Source of the DNA: Bacteroidales bacterium UBA2764
GTDB lineage: Bacteria; Bacteroidota; Bacteroidia; Bacteroidales; Paludibacteraceae
Length of the DNA: 7,845 nt
Assembly (NCBI GenBank): GCA_002352705.1
Contig: DEIW01000040.1
Coordinates: 5,214 to 13,058 of the forward strand
Direction: 5' to 3'
Position 1 is the first letter of the stretch. Each line of letters begins with the position of its first letter. A program made the translations under genes and the position numbers. Shown here one piece after another: positions 1 to 6,738 of the stretch. The notes below the pieces were generated by a model that was not told the origin of the DNA, ran no database searches, and was given only the letters and a program-made list of their open reading frames with translations.

Positions 1-24
1 ATTGATGAATGATGGATTGATGAT
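1..24. repeat. Weak GATG-based tandem repeat downstream of dnaG
   Basis: Just past the dnaG stop, GATGAAT is followed by GATGGAT (period 7), and ATTGATGA occurs at 1-8 and again at 16-23. The window edge cuts the region, so its extent and any dnaG terminator cannot be seen. Confidence 0.4.
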
Positions 25-1935
25 TTAGATATTGATCACCCGGTTGCCGAGGAGTTTGCAAATCTCGTTTCGTTGGGCGAGCAAGATAGGGTGGTGTGCC
101 AGCAGAACCATCTGGCGGTCCGTATCATTCTCGGCTTGCGCCTGTTTGAGATTAGCCTCGAGTTCCTCTATCTGCATATTGATGACGGTCAGTTTGATTT
201 CATAGAGCAGCTGTGCTACAAGTTGACCGAGTTGGATATTATGCTCTACTCCCGAGCCTTGGTATTTGTCGGCAATCATGTCAATAGCGATGGAGCTGAC
301 TTGTCTGTCGGGATGGAACTTATAGAAGTTCTCGGCTTTGAATCCCGGGTCTTTCTGATGCCGTTTGAATTCGTCCATGATAGTTTGGAACACCGGTATC
401 GGGGCTGCAATCTCGTCTCCCTCCAGCGTCTCAATAATCACGTCTCCAATCGTGCATATAGTGCCGTCCAGATCAACAGGTTGCTCTCCGTACCGTACGA
501 TGAGTTGCATGAGGTTGTAGTAGTTCTGCTCCAGCGGGGTCTTAGGCGCCACGGTTTGGATATTCTCTTCCGTTTTCCCGCGTTCCTCTTCTTTGGCAGC
601 CTCTTCGGATTTGTTACGCCTGAGTTTGATAACCTCCGTAGTCAGCACTTTCTCCGACATATGCAGTCTCTCTGCGCTGTCCTTGATATATACCTGCCGG
701 GTAATCATATCGGGGATGATAGCGATAGTGGCGGTGATGTCCTTGATGAGTTCGGCGCGTTTGAAAGGGTCGTCGCCAGCGTCTTTGGAGAGCAACGCCG
801 CCTTGAAACGGATGAAGTCCGTCTGATGTTCCTCTATATAACGTATAAACTCCGTGGAGTCGTGGTGCTGTGCATAGCTGTCGGGGTCTTCTCCTTCCGG
901 CAGTAGTACCACCTTGACGTTAAACCCGGCTTCGAGGAACATGTCAATACCCCGCAGTGCAGCGTGAATACCGGCAGCATCTCCGTCGTAGAGGACGGTG
1001 ATATTGGAGGTAAAGCGTTTGATAAGCCAAATCTGCGGTTTGGTGAGCGCAGTACCGCCGCTCGCCACCACGTTCTCTATGCCTGACTGGTGCATAGAGA
1101 TGACATCCATCTGGCCTTCTACCAGGTAACATTTGTCGGCTCGGGCGATAGCTTGTTTGGCTTGGAAAAGACCGTAAAGCTCGTTTGTCTTCGAATAGAT
1201 GATGGAGTCGGGCGAGTTGACATATTTGCCTACGTTGTCTTTTTTCTTGAGTATACGTCCGGCAAAAGCGACGGGTTTTCCGCTGACGGTGAAGATAGGG
1301 AACATCACGCGGTCGCGGAAACGGTCATATAGTCTCCCGTCCTCGCTTTTGCCCACTACGCCTACGCCTATCTTGGTATCGACGTTATTGGTGATGAACT
1401 GCTCTTGGAACCCTTTCTTGAGCAGGGCTTGGGAGAGGGGATTGCCTTTCTCGGGCGAGTATCCGAGTTGGTATTTGCGGATGATGTCGTCCCGTAATCC
1501 TCTCTCACGGAAGTAGGAAAGTCCGATAGCTTGTCCTTCTTTCGTCTCCCACAGTTGCTCTTGGAACCATTTATTGGCAAAATCATTGACTACGAACATC
1601 GACTCGCGGTCGTCCTGTCGTTGCTGCTCTTCCGCGGTCATCTCGCGTTCAGGGACCTCAATGTGGTATTTCTTGCCGAGCTGCTTGATAGCCTCAATGT
1701 AACTGCATTGCTCAATCTCCATGATAAAGCCTACGGCGTTACCGCTGACGCCGCACCCGAAACACTTGTATATACCTTTGGAGGGGCTGACGGTGAAAGA
1801 GCCGGTTTTCTCGTTGTGGAAAGGACAGAGCCCGATGAGGTTTGCTCCGCGTTTACGGAGCGTGACATAATCGGCTACCACCTCTTCAATCTTAGCGGCG
1901 GCATGGATACGTTCTATGACTTCGCGGGGAATCAT
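25..1935 (-). CDS. dnaG: DNA primase DnaG
   Basis: DNA primase makes the short RNA primers that start leading-strand and Okazaki-fragment synthesis, working with the replicative helicase DnaB in the cytoplasm. From the chosen start the protein has 636 residues, normal for the family. The N-terminal CHC2 zinc-binding domain is intact: ligands C37, H40, C58 and C61 in CPFH and CFGCG. A core motif RFRDRVMFPI lies at 205-214. The TOPRIM catalytic motifs are EGQMDV (274-279) and DGDAAG (317-322), followed by EGEDPDSY. After about residue 440 comes a charged linker and a poorly conserved helical C-terminal part, the usual DnaB-binding region. I chose the ATG at 1935 because DnaG proteins begin close to the MIPREVIERI motif and because this ATG overlaps the stop of the upstream barrel gene as ATGA, which suggests coupled translation. 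An in-frame ATG at 1974 would add 13 atypical residues. One oddity is EKTGSF in the zinc domain, where most DnaGs I know have EKTPSF. The identification is very secure; the residue comparisons are from memory. Confidence 0.97.
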   Translation of the reverse strand: MIPREVIERIHAAAKIEEVVADYVTLRKRGANLIGLCPFHNEKTGSFTVSPSKGIYKCFGCGVSGNAVGFIMEIEQCSYIEAIKQLGKKYHIEVPEREMTAEEQQRQDDRESMFVVNDFANKWFQEQLWETKEGQAIGLSYFRERGLRDDIIRKYQLGYSPEKGNPLSQALLKKGFQEQFITNNVDTKIGVGVVGKSEDGRLYDRFRDRVMFPIFTVSGKPVAFAGRILKKKDNVGKYVNSPDSIIYSKTNELYGLFQAKQAIARADKCYLVEGQMDVISMHQSGIENVVASGGTALTKPQIWLIKRFTSNITVLYDGDAAGIHAALRGIDMFLEAGFNVKVVLLPEGEDPDSYAQHHDSTEFIRYIEEHQTDFIRFKAALLSKDAGDDPFKRAELIKDITATIAIIPDMITRQVYIKDSAERLHMSEKVLTTEVIKLRRNKSEEAAKEEERGKTEENIQTVAPKTPLEQNYYNLMQLIVRYGEQPVDLDGTICTIGDVIIETLEGDEIAAPIPVFQTIMDEFKRHQKDPGFKAENFYKFHPDRQVSSIAIDMIADKYQGSGVEHNIQLGQLVAQLLYEIKLTVINMQIEELEANLKQAQAENDTDRQMVLLAHHPILLAQRNEICKLLGNRVINI

Positions 1936-2702
1936 TCGTGATACCAGAGGTAGATACCGAGTTTGATATTCCATTGGTCGATACGTCCGCGTGTACGGCG
2001 GTCCACCATGGTGAAGGACGCGTTGTCGTATGGGTTGATAAGACCGAAGTCATATCCTCCGCGCAGGAAATAACGCTTGTATTGGAATCCGGCTCCGACC
2101 CCCCAAGTGATATTCAGCCGTCGTAGCGCATTATCGGCAGTGATAAACGCTCCTTTCTGTGTCTCCTGCTTGGCGTCCGCCTTGTAGGCATTCATCCATT
2201 CGCCGGTATTAGTGGTTACTTCACCGGTGATGAAGTCTTCTGTCTGCGTGTCATTCCGCATGCTCAGTTCCAATCCGCATTGGAGCGAAGGCCCCGTGTA
2301 GAGCATGAGGTAGGTCTCTTTGGCAATCTCGAATTTATACTGCCAATCGATAAAGAGCTCCAGTTGGTGGTAGGTAATAAGCATGCGGTCCCGCGGATAT
2401 TGGTTGATAGTCGGGAAGCGGGGCTCCCATTTTCCTTGTGAGTACCCGAAAGTGTAGTTCACTCCGATGGAACTGCCGAAGCCTGCTACATAGCTGGCGT
2501 CATACGTCAGACCGACTTTGAAACCGTTCAGGTGAACCGTGTTCGCCAGAGAGTCTTTGGGAATAGTAGGGTCCGGACTATTCAACCGGATGATAGGTTG
2601 TGCCCAACCTAACTGTACACCAAAACCTTGTTTGGGCAGTTCTACCGCCATCGCTCCCATTGCGAGGGAGACTGCCATCAGTGTTAGAAATACTTTCTTC
2701 AT
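1932..2702 (-). CDS. Outer-membrane beta-barrel protein (PorT-like family)
   Basis: This is a 256-residue predicted outer-membrane protein. A clear Sec signal peptide covers about residues 1-19, with likely cleavage after AMA. The rest has alternating, aromatic-rich strands (GFGVQLGW, VGLTYDAS, LELFIDWQYKF, YLMLYTGPS, WGVGAGFQYKRYFLRGGYDFG, WNIKLGIYLWY) typical of an 8- to 10-stranded barrel of the 'outer membrane protein beta-barrel' type common in Bacteroidetes. The conserved-looking pattern of GVGAGF then FLRGGYDFGL near the C-terminus resembles PorT-family porin-like proteins. The specific function is unknown. It starts 10 nt after the OstA-like gene and its TGA overlaps the dnaG ATG, so it is the fourth gene of the operon. 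Its position after SurA and OstA homologues suggests it is either a substrate of that folding pathway or a partner in envelope assembly; that is inference. Confidence 0.85.
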   Translation of the reverse strand: MKKVFLTLMAVSLAMGAMAVELPKQGFGVQLGWAQPIIRLNSPDPTIPKDSLANTVHLNGFKVGLTYDASYVAGFGSSIGVNYTFGYSQGKWEPRFPTINQYPRDRMLITYHQLELFIDWQYKFEIAKETYLMLYTGPSLQCGLELSMRNDTQTEDFITGEVTTNTGEWMNAYKADAKQETQKGAFITADNALRRLNITWGVGAGFQYKRYFLRGGYDFGLINPYDNASFTMVDRRTRGRIDQWNIKLGIYLWYHE

Positions 2703-2706
2703 ATTC

Positions 2707-2741
2707 TATTGTCTATTGTCTTTTGTCTTTTTTCTTTTGTC
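2707..2741. repeat. Period-7 repeat at the 3' end of the OstA-like gene
   Basis: Five plus-strand heptamers: TATTGTC twice, TTTTGTC, TTTTTTC, TTTTGTC. They cover the 10-nt gap partly, the stop codon (2713-2715) and the last nine or so codons, producing the basic tail KKKDKRQ. Confidence 0.8.
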
Positions 2742-4413
2742 CGCTTTTTACTTGCTCCTCCATTGAACGGAGGTCGGCTTGGGTTCTCTTCTCTACCTTG
2801 ACCTTACGGAAGACGTCATCTTTGTTGACAGGCCGGCTTTCTTCTTCCCAGAAGAACAGAGCGAGTCTCTCGCCGTCTTTCGGTATCTGGTCAATCGGGT
2901 AGAGCACTCCCGTCGTAGCCTGGGTGAACCGGATACGCTGTATCTCCCGGTTCTCCACATAGACGCGGATATAACTGCTCTCGGTGGTGTTCATGCCGAT
3001 ATATCCGTCTTTGTTCTCCTCTTTGGGGTAATAGATGGTTAGTGCGTTACCGCTCATATCCACAATCTTTACCTCTCCGTCAATAAGGGTTGCGATGAGT
3101 TCCTTCCCGCTCATCTGGTTGTATATATCCAAGGTGTCGTGCATGACGCACAGTGCGTTTTTGATGCCGACGGCATGGTCCACAGCGGCGTTGATGATAT
3201 ATACGCGCATGGTGTCGGCGGATATCTGCTGGTTGTCGCTCCAGCAGACAGGGTCGGTATAGAGATAGATGGTGGAGTCAGATCCCAGATAGACCATCGA
3301 GTCGCATACCATCTGCATGTCATCGCGATAGACGCGTACGCCGTAATACGCCCTCACGCGCCGGTAGGTGGAGTCAGTGATGGTGCTGTCCGCCTGAAGC
3401 AGGCTGTCCGGATAGCGTATCTCTTCGGTGAAGAGGGTATCGGCATGGATATAGGCATAATGGAGACTGTCCGACCAATCTACCATGAGTGCGCTGTCCG
3501 TAGCGAAGCCGCGGCTGCCTTCCTCCCACATCTCTCCGTACTGACCATACAGCGTAGCGTGCTGCGCGCTGTCGCGCATCTCCATGTTTCCTACCACCTG
3601 ACCGAAACCGATAGCTTTGTCGTAGAATATTGTGTCGCCGGTCATCATCTTGCCGTCCGAATGGTCCACAATAGAGCGGTCGAGGAGCATAGACCGCTCC
3701 GTCTGGGTGTTATACCACCCTCGCGAGGTAAGGATATCCGTCTCTTTCTCATAGACGATGGTGGTAGGGCTGATGATATCCGCTACTTTCGTCTCCGTGT
3801 TATAGAGCAGTGTGTCGGAAGAGAGCGTGAACTTGGGGTTCACGAGCAGCACCTTCTGGCTGAAGACCGCCTGATTGGTCTGGGGATGGTAGTTGCCTCG
3901 TAGAGATGTCAGGGTGTTCAGCGAGTCTTTCACTTCGCCTCCGGCATAGTAATAGGCTACATTGGCGCGCCGGTCGTAGTTCAGCGTATCGGTTGTCAGA
4001 ATAGTGGGATTACCGTCCTGCGGACCGTGTATCAGTTTCACGTTCTCCCTCATCCGTGCGAGTTTGGTATTGCCGTCATAGTAGAGCTTGTTGCAGAACC
4101 CGTGCAGCGTGTCGCCCTGTACAAAACGGATATGTCCGAACGCGTCCAGCGAATTGGTGCCCTCGTAGAAATAGGCGCTGTCGCAATACATGAGTGCTTC
4201 CTCGTGGCGGAAAATCACGTTGCCGTTCAGTATCTGTGCGTTCGCAATGCGGTCCTGGTCGAAATTCAGGTTATCCGCCTGCTCCAGATAGACCATCGTC
4301 TGGGCGCTTACGCTCAATGAATAATTAATAATGAACAATGTACAAAGCGTCCTAAGAGTTATGTACCAACTCTTATGTCCGTACAAATCTTTAAACATTG
4401 TACCAAACTCCAT
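2713..4413 (-). CDS. OstA/LptA-like envelope protein
   Basis: The 566-residue product resembles the OstA-like (LptA/OstA N-terminal domain) proteins of Bacteroidetes. In Proteobacteria LptA bridges LPS from the inner to the outer membrane; the larger Bacteroidetes version is presumed to act in LPS or envelope transport in the periplasm. After an N-terminal signal sequence (hydrophobic LFIINYSLSVSA, cleavage near residue 37), the protein is built of repeated beta-strand units: LNGNVIFRHEEALMYCDSAYFY (written in part), SDTLLYN at 199-205, GDTIFYDKAIGFGQV at 259-273, CDSMVYL at 370-376 and ADTMRVY at 399-405. The recurrent D(S/T)xxxY signature is the one seen in OstA jelly-roll repeats. The tail (about 538-566) is very basic and low complexity. 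ATG 4413 is favoured by an AAAGGG just upstream; M6 at 4398 is an alternative. It follows the SurA gene by 24 nt. The last residues are encoded by a heptamer repeat. Confidence 0.85.
   Translation of the reverse strand: MEFGTMFKDLYGHKSWYITLRTLCTLFIINYSLSVSAQTMVYLEQADNLNFDQDRIANAQILNGNVIFRHEEALMYCDSAYFYEGTNSLDAFGHIRFVQGDTLHGFCNKLYYDGNTKLARMRENVKLIHGPQDGNPTILTTDTLNYDRRANVAYYYAGGEVKDSLNTLTSLRGNYHPQTNQAVFSQKVLLVNPKFTLSSDTLLYNTETKVADIISPTTIVYEKETDILTSRGWYNTQTERSMLLDRSIVDHSDGKMMTGDTIFYDKAIGFGQVVGNMEMRDSAQHATLYGQYGEMWEEGSRGFATDSALMVDWSDSLHYAYIHADTLFTEEIRYPDSLLQADSTITDSTYRRVRAYYGVRVYRDDMQMVCDSMVYLGSDSTIYLYTDPVCWSDNQQISADTMRVYIINAAVDHAVGIKNALCVMHDTLDIYNQMSGKELIATLIDGEVKIVDMSGNALTIYYPKEENKDGYIGMNTTESSYIRVYVENREIQRIRFTQATTGVLYPIDQIPKDGERLALFFWEEESRPVNKDDVFRKVKVEKRTQADLRSMEEQVKSGQKKKDKRQ
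4318..4345. repeat. Period-7 repeat inside the OstA-like signal-peptide coding region
   Basis: Four minus-strand heptamers of form TTnnnnA: TTGTACA, TTGTTCA, TTATTAA, TTATTCA. They encode about residues 23-32, the hydrophobic core (LFIINYS) of the signal sequence. Confidence 0.7.
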
Positions 4414-4419
4414 AAACCC

Positions 4420-4447
4420 TTTGTAAATTGTTAATTGTTAATTATGT
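4420..4447. repeat. Period-7 repeat across the surA stop codon
   Basis: Four heptamers on the plus strand, TTTGTAA, ATTGTTA twice, then ATTATGT. They span the last SurA codons, the TAA and most of the 24-nt gap to the OstA-like gene. Confidence 0.75.
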
Positions 4448-5814
4448 ATCCACCCCGGGTATTCGAAATCACATCCCTGCCATTCCGGCGAAATCCGGAC
4501 GAAGGTAGTCTTTTGTTTTTGGAGAATCCAGTCATGCAGCAGTTCCTGTCCTTTGCGTGCTTCCAGCATGGATTTGATAGTCTGGAAATCATCAGTGAGG
4601 TTGGCGCGGTGTACATCGGTTTTTTTCTTGAGGAGTACGATAGCGCACACCTCGCGGTTCTTTTGCATATCCATCATGACGAAGGGCTGTGATACGTCGC
4701 CTTCGTTCATCGAGTATATCTGTTTGGCAATCTCCGGCGCCAGTTCCTGGTATTCGAACTTGCTGCTACCGGTATTGGGGTTGATCATCAGTCCTGCGTT
4801 CATGACGGTGTTCTTATCCTGGGAGAAGCGCAGAACGGCTTGCTCGAAGATGAGGCTGTCGTTGAGAATCAGTTGGCGTATCGAATCCAGCCTCTCGAGC
4901 GCGTTGACTTTGTCGGTAGCGCTGATACGCGGGCGGAGGAGGATATGGCGGCAGTTGATACGGTCTCCTTTTTTCTCGATGAGCTGGATGATATGGAATC
5001 CGTATTCGGTCTGCACGACGCGTGACACGCGTTTGGGGTCATTGAGGTTGAAGGCTACTTCGGCAAACTCCGGCACTAACTGGCCTTTGCCTACAAATCC
5101 GAGTTCTCCACCTTTCTTGGCGCTCTCGGTGTCCTCGGAGTAGAGGCGTGCGAGCATGCTGAAATCGGCACTGCCGTTCTGGATACGCTCGGTGAACTCA
5201 CGTAGCCGTTGTTTGATACGCTCGGTCTCCTCCACCGGCACGGGCGGCTCGAAACTGAGTATCTGAACCTCCACCTGGGCAGGCATCATCGGAATAGAGT
5301 CCGCGGGCAGTTCGTTATAGAACCGCCGTATCTCCGCCGGCGTAGGTTTGATAGAGGAGGTCAGTTTCTGCTGCATCTGCTGGATAATCATCTGGTTGCG
5401 CACCATGGTCATCATCTCCTCGCGTATCTCGCTCGAAGGTTTGCGGAAATACTCCTCCATCTTCTCTTTGGAACCGATCTGGCTGATATAGTAGTTCATA
5501 CGCATATCTACCTGGTGGCTGACGGTGGATTCATTGGCTTCCACGGAGTCCAGTTCGGCCTGGTGGAGGAAGAGTTTCTGTATCGCCATCTGTTCGGGAA
5601 TGACGCAGTAAGGGTCTCCTTTTATCTGCTGTCCCTCGTATTGGGCACGCAGCCGCTCGTCCTCCACTTCGCTGCGCAGGATAGCCTCGTCGCCGACTAC
5701 CCATATCACTTCGTCTATCACTCCCTGCGCATAGGCAGTTGAGAATTGAAAACCGAAAATGGAGAGGACCATCAGTCCCCACAATTTCCCTACGATATAT
5801 TTTTTACCTTTCAT
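4438..5814 (-). CDS. surA: SurA-like periplasmic peptidyl-prolyl isomerase/chaperone
   Basis: SurA-type proteins escort unfolded outer-membrane barrels through the periplasm and catalyse prolyl isomerisation. The 458-residue product has a signal peptide (about 1-30, ending TAYAQ), a SurA N-terminal chaperone region (GVIDEVIWVVGDEAILRSEV at 31-50 is the hallmark start), and two parvulin (rotamase/PpiC) domains. The first, about 181-282, has the family motifs FSMLARLYSED, GGELGFVGKGQLVPEF (235-250) and YGFHIIQLIE (271-280). The second begins at RHILLRPR (289-296) and extends to about 397. It looks more diverged: GLMINPNTG replaces the usual GGDLG-type turn. The first domain begins VEVQILSF, without the histidine of the usual HIL opening. 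A C-terminal helix (about 406-435) follows. The start overlaps the end of the lipoprotein gene by 11 bp (ATGAAAGGTAA, with the upstream stop in the last three bases), pointing to translational coupling. Family assignment is firm; which domain is catalytic is not known. Confidence 0.93.
   Translation of the reverse strand: MKGKKYIVGKLWGLMVLSIFGFQFSTAYAQGVIDEVIWVVGDEAILRSEVEDERLRAQYEGQQIKGDPYCVIPEQMAIQKLFLHQAELDSVEANESTVSHQVDMRMNYYISQIGSKEKMEEYFRKPSSEIREEMMTMVRNQMIIQQMQQKLTSSIKPTPAEIRRFYNELPADSIPMMPAQVEVQILSFEPPVPVEETERIKQRLREFTERIQNGSADFSMLARLYSEDTESAKKGGELGFVGKGQLVPEFAEVAFNLNDPKRVSRVVQTEYGFHIIQLIEKKGDRINCRHILLRPRISATDKVNALERLDSIRQLILNDSLIFEQAVLRFSQDKNTVMNAGLMINPNTGSSKFEYQELAPEIAKQIYSMNEGDVSQPFVMMDMQKNREVCAIVLLKKKTDVHRANLTDDFQTIKSMLEARKGQELLHDWILQKQKTTFVRISPEWQGCDFEYPGWIHN
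5739..5759. repeat. Period-7 repeat inside the SurA signal-peptide coding region
   Basis: Three heptamers on the minus strand: TTTTCGG, TTTTCAA, TTCTCAA. They encode about residues 19-26 (IFGFQFST), the hydrophobic end of the signal peptide. Since seven is not a multiple of three, gain or loss of one unit would shift the frame. Confidence 0.6.
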
Positions 5815-6652
5815 AGAACTTAATCTTTCCGTCCTGAATGGCTTTTTTGTAAAGCCGTTCCCGTTCGTTATGCATGAATTCCACTTCCCGTGCGTTTCTC
5901 AGGATTTTCTCTATCTGCGGTCGGGCATATTCCACCGGCATGGCTTCTCCCCGCATGTGTTTCTCCGTGATTTGGAGGATATAGGTCTTCGTCGAGTCCG
6001 TAAACTCGATATGGTTGCTGTTTTTCAGTTTGGCTTCCAATTCCGCCCGCTCCACGGGGATGCTGTTGGTCATATGGGTGGTAGTCATCCATTTGTCGAT
6101 AAAAAGCTCATATCCGCTGGCGTTCTGGTAGGCGTATTTCTCTATGGCGTCGAGTGACACCTCGGATAGCTGTTTGCGGAGTTTGTCCAATTTCGGCGCA
6201 TCATTCGGCACTACGAGGAGGATACCCTTCATGATGGATTCGTCGAGTTGGAAGCGGTCTGGCATCTGGTTATAGACGGCGTTCACGGCGGAGTCCGCAA
6301 AATCCTTGGGCATATTCCTGTCAATCAGTTTGCGCTCATAAACCTGTGCCAGCAGCGTCTTCTTGTAGTTGTCGACCATGTTCTCTATCGCTGTCCGTTC
6401 GCTGCCGGACATACGTTTCTCTCCCTGTTCATACACCAGCAGATCCTCCGCCCACTGTCGTATATACTGCTCCGTGACCCGGAGGCTGTCGATGCTGTCC
6501 AGTCCCAGTGTGAGCGAGTCCAGCGTGGAGTGATAGAGATACCTGCCGTTCAGCTCCACCGCGGCTCCCACCTGTTGTTTCTTCTCGAACGCCGTACAAC
6601 CGCTCAGCAAAAACCCTGCCAAAAGGAAGTATAGAAAAACTGTCTGTTTCAT
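5804..6652 (-). CDS. Parvulin-like (SurA/PpiC-related) lipoprotein
   Basis: A 282-residue lipoprotein, first gene of the operon. The N-terminus has a short hydrophobic stretch and a lipobox LLSGC with the acylated cysteine at 19. Mature residues begin with a helical, charged chaperone-like region (about 55-135). Then comes a degenerate parvulin-like segment: GILLVVPNDAPKLDKLRKQL (143-162) resembles the first strand and helix, and TYILQITEK (223-231) the last strand. The ending, PVEYARPQIEKILRNAR (239-255), is the arrangement that follows PPIase domains in SurA and PpiD relatives. The diagnostic GGDLG/GGELGF turn and the YGYHI-type strand of active parvulins are not evident, so it may be a chaperone rather than an enzyme. 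It overlaps surA by 11 bp, which fits a membrane-anchored partner of that protein. Translation starts only about 18 nt from the predicted transcript start, and I see no Shine-Dalgarno motif. Confidence 0.8.
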   Translation of the reverse strand: MKQTVFLYFLLAGFLLSGCTAFEKKQQVGAAVELNGRYLYHSTLDSLTLGLDSIDSLRVTEQYIRQWAEDLLVYEQGEKRMSGSERTAIENMVDNYKKTLLAQVYERKLIDRNMPKDFADSAVNAVYNQMPDRFQLDESIMKGILLVVPNDAPKLDKLRKQLSEVSLDAIEKYAYQNASGYELFIDKWMTTTHMTNSIPVERAELEAKLKNSNHIEFTDSTKTYILQITEKHMRGEAMPVEYARPQIEKILRNAREVEFMHNERERLYKKAIQDGKIKFYER

Positions 6653-6660
6653 AAGCTCAT
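6653..6660 (-). other. Short leader of the envelope-dnaG operon
   Basis: Between the predicted transcript start (around 6669-6671) and the ATG at 6652 there are fewer than 20 nt. There is no ribosome-binding motif. The stretch reads ATGAGCTT before the real ATG, making a three-codon reading frame whose TGA overlaps the gene's start codon. It is probably incidental, but it means a second ATG lies 8 nt upstream out of frame. Weak Shine-Dalgarno use is normal in Bacteroidetes. Confidence 0.4.
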
Positions 6661-6662
6661 GA

Positions 6663-6680
6663 CCTTTGCGGGCGCAAAGG
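6663..6680. promoter_or_regulatory. Perfect palindrome overlapping the -7 box
   Basis: CCTTTGCG and CGCAAAGG form a perfect 8-bp inverted repeat separated by GG. It covers the last six bases of the -7 element (CTTTG side) and runs through the predicted transcription start. The other promoter copy at 7349-7379 does not have it. A palindrome placed here could be an operator for a dimeric repressor, or form a small hairpin at the extreme 5' end of the transcript. Its existence is seen directly; its function is inference. Confidence 0.45.
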
Positions 6681-6706
6681 TACTGCTTTTTTTTGACATA
6701 TGCAAA
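6675..6706 (-). promoter_or_regulatory. Bacteroidetes-type promoter of the lipoprotein-surA-ostA-omp-dnaG operon
   Basis: On the minus strand TTTG (6706-6703) is followed by exactly 20 nt and TACCTTTG (6682-6675). This matches the primary sigma-factor consensus described for Bacteroides (TTTG at -33, TAnnTTTG at -7). The -33 TTTG is formed by the end of the T-tract of the upstream terminator, so termination of the barrel transcript and initiation of the operon share bases. The predicted start is about 4-6 nt past the -7 box. No other promoter of this type is obvious within the operon. Confidence 0.8.
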
Positions 6707-6732
6707 AAAAAACGCCCCGAGGGACGTTTTTT
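6681..6732 (-). repeat. Composite terminator-promoter repeat, copy 1
   Basis: This 52-bp block aligns without gaps to 7355-7406 with 48 identities; all four differences are transitions. It holds the terminator hairpin and the promoter from -33 into the -7 box. Copies 1 and 2 are direct repeats 674 bp apart and bracket the 175-aa barrel gene. The conserved core includes TACTGC followed by eight T and GA. Confidence 0.85.
6704..6732. terminator. Bidirectional intrinsic terminator after the 175-aa barrel gene
   Basis: An A-tract, then CG, a C/A mismatch, CCC, a tight GA or CGAG loop, GGG, and CGTTTTTT form a hairpin whose A-rich and T-rich arms extend the stem. On the minus strand the run of T after the hairpin (9 T at 6704-6712) gives a good U-tract. 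On the plus strand there are 6 T. It lies 37 nt past the stop of the barrel gene at 6769 and directly before the operon promoter. Confidence 0.82.
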
Positions 6733-6738
6733 GCAGTC

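Noticed and set aside
73..906. Long plus-strand open frame opposite dnaG
   Set aside because: It lies wholly within the primase gene on the other strand, has no recognisable family features, and no promoter or ribosome site. It is the usual antisense shadow of a high-quality coding frame.
1936..1974. In-frame upstream ATG adding 13 residues to DnaG
   Set aside because: The added peptide is unlike DnaG N-termini, and the frame would overlap the barrel gene by 43 bp. The ATG at 1935 gives the expected start and a standard ATGA overlap.
3139..3903. Plus-strand open frame of about 250 codons opposite the OstA-like gene
   Set aside because: It is fully contained in a supported gene on the opposite strand. 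Composition rich in His, Val and Arg is typical of antisense translation.
4414..4437. Possible internal promoter before the OstA-like gene
   Set aside because: The AT-rich stretch has no TAnnTTTG match; the sequence is explained by the heptamer repeat.
5209..5742. Plus-strand open frame opposite surA
   Set aside because: An antisense shadow: strongly His/Leu/Arg-rich, no promoter, no ribosome site, and the minus-strand frame has clear SurA motifs.
6649..6660. Three-codon leader frame (Met-Ser-Leu) whose stop overlaps the operon's first ATG
   Set aside because: Very short, no ribosome-binding motif, and such ATGA arrangements arise easily by chance. Not enough to call regulatory coupling.
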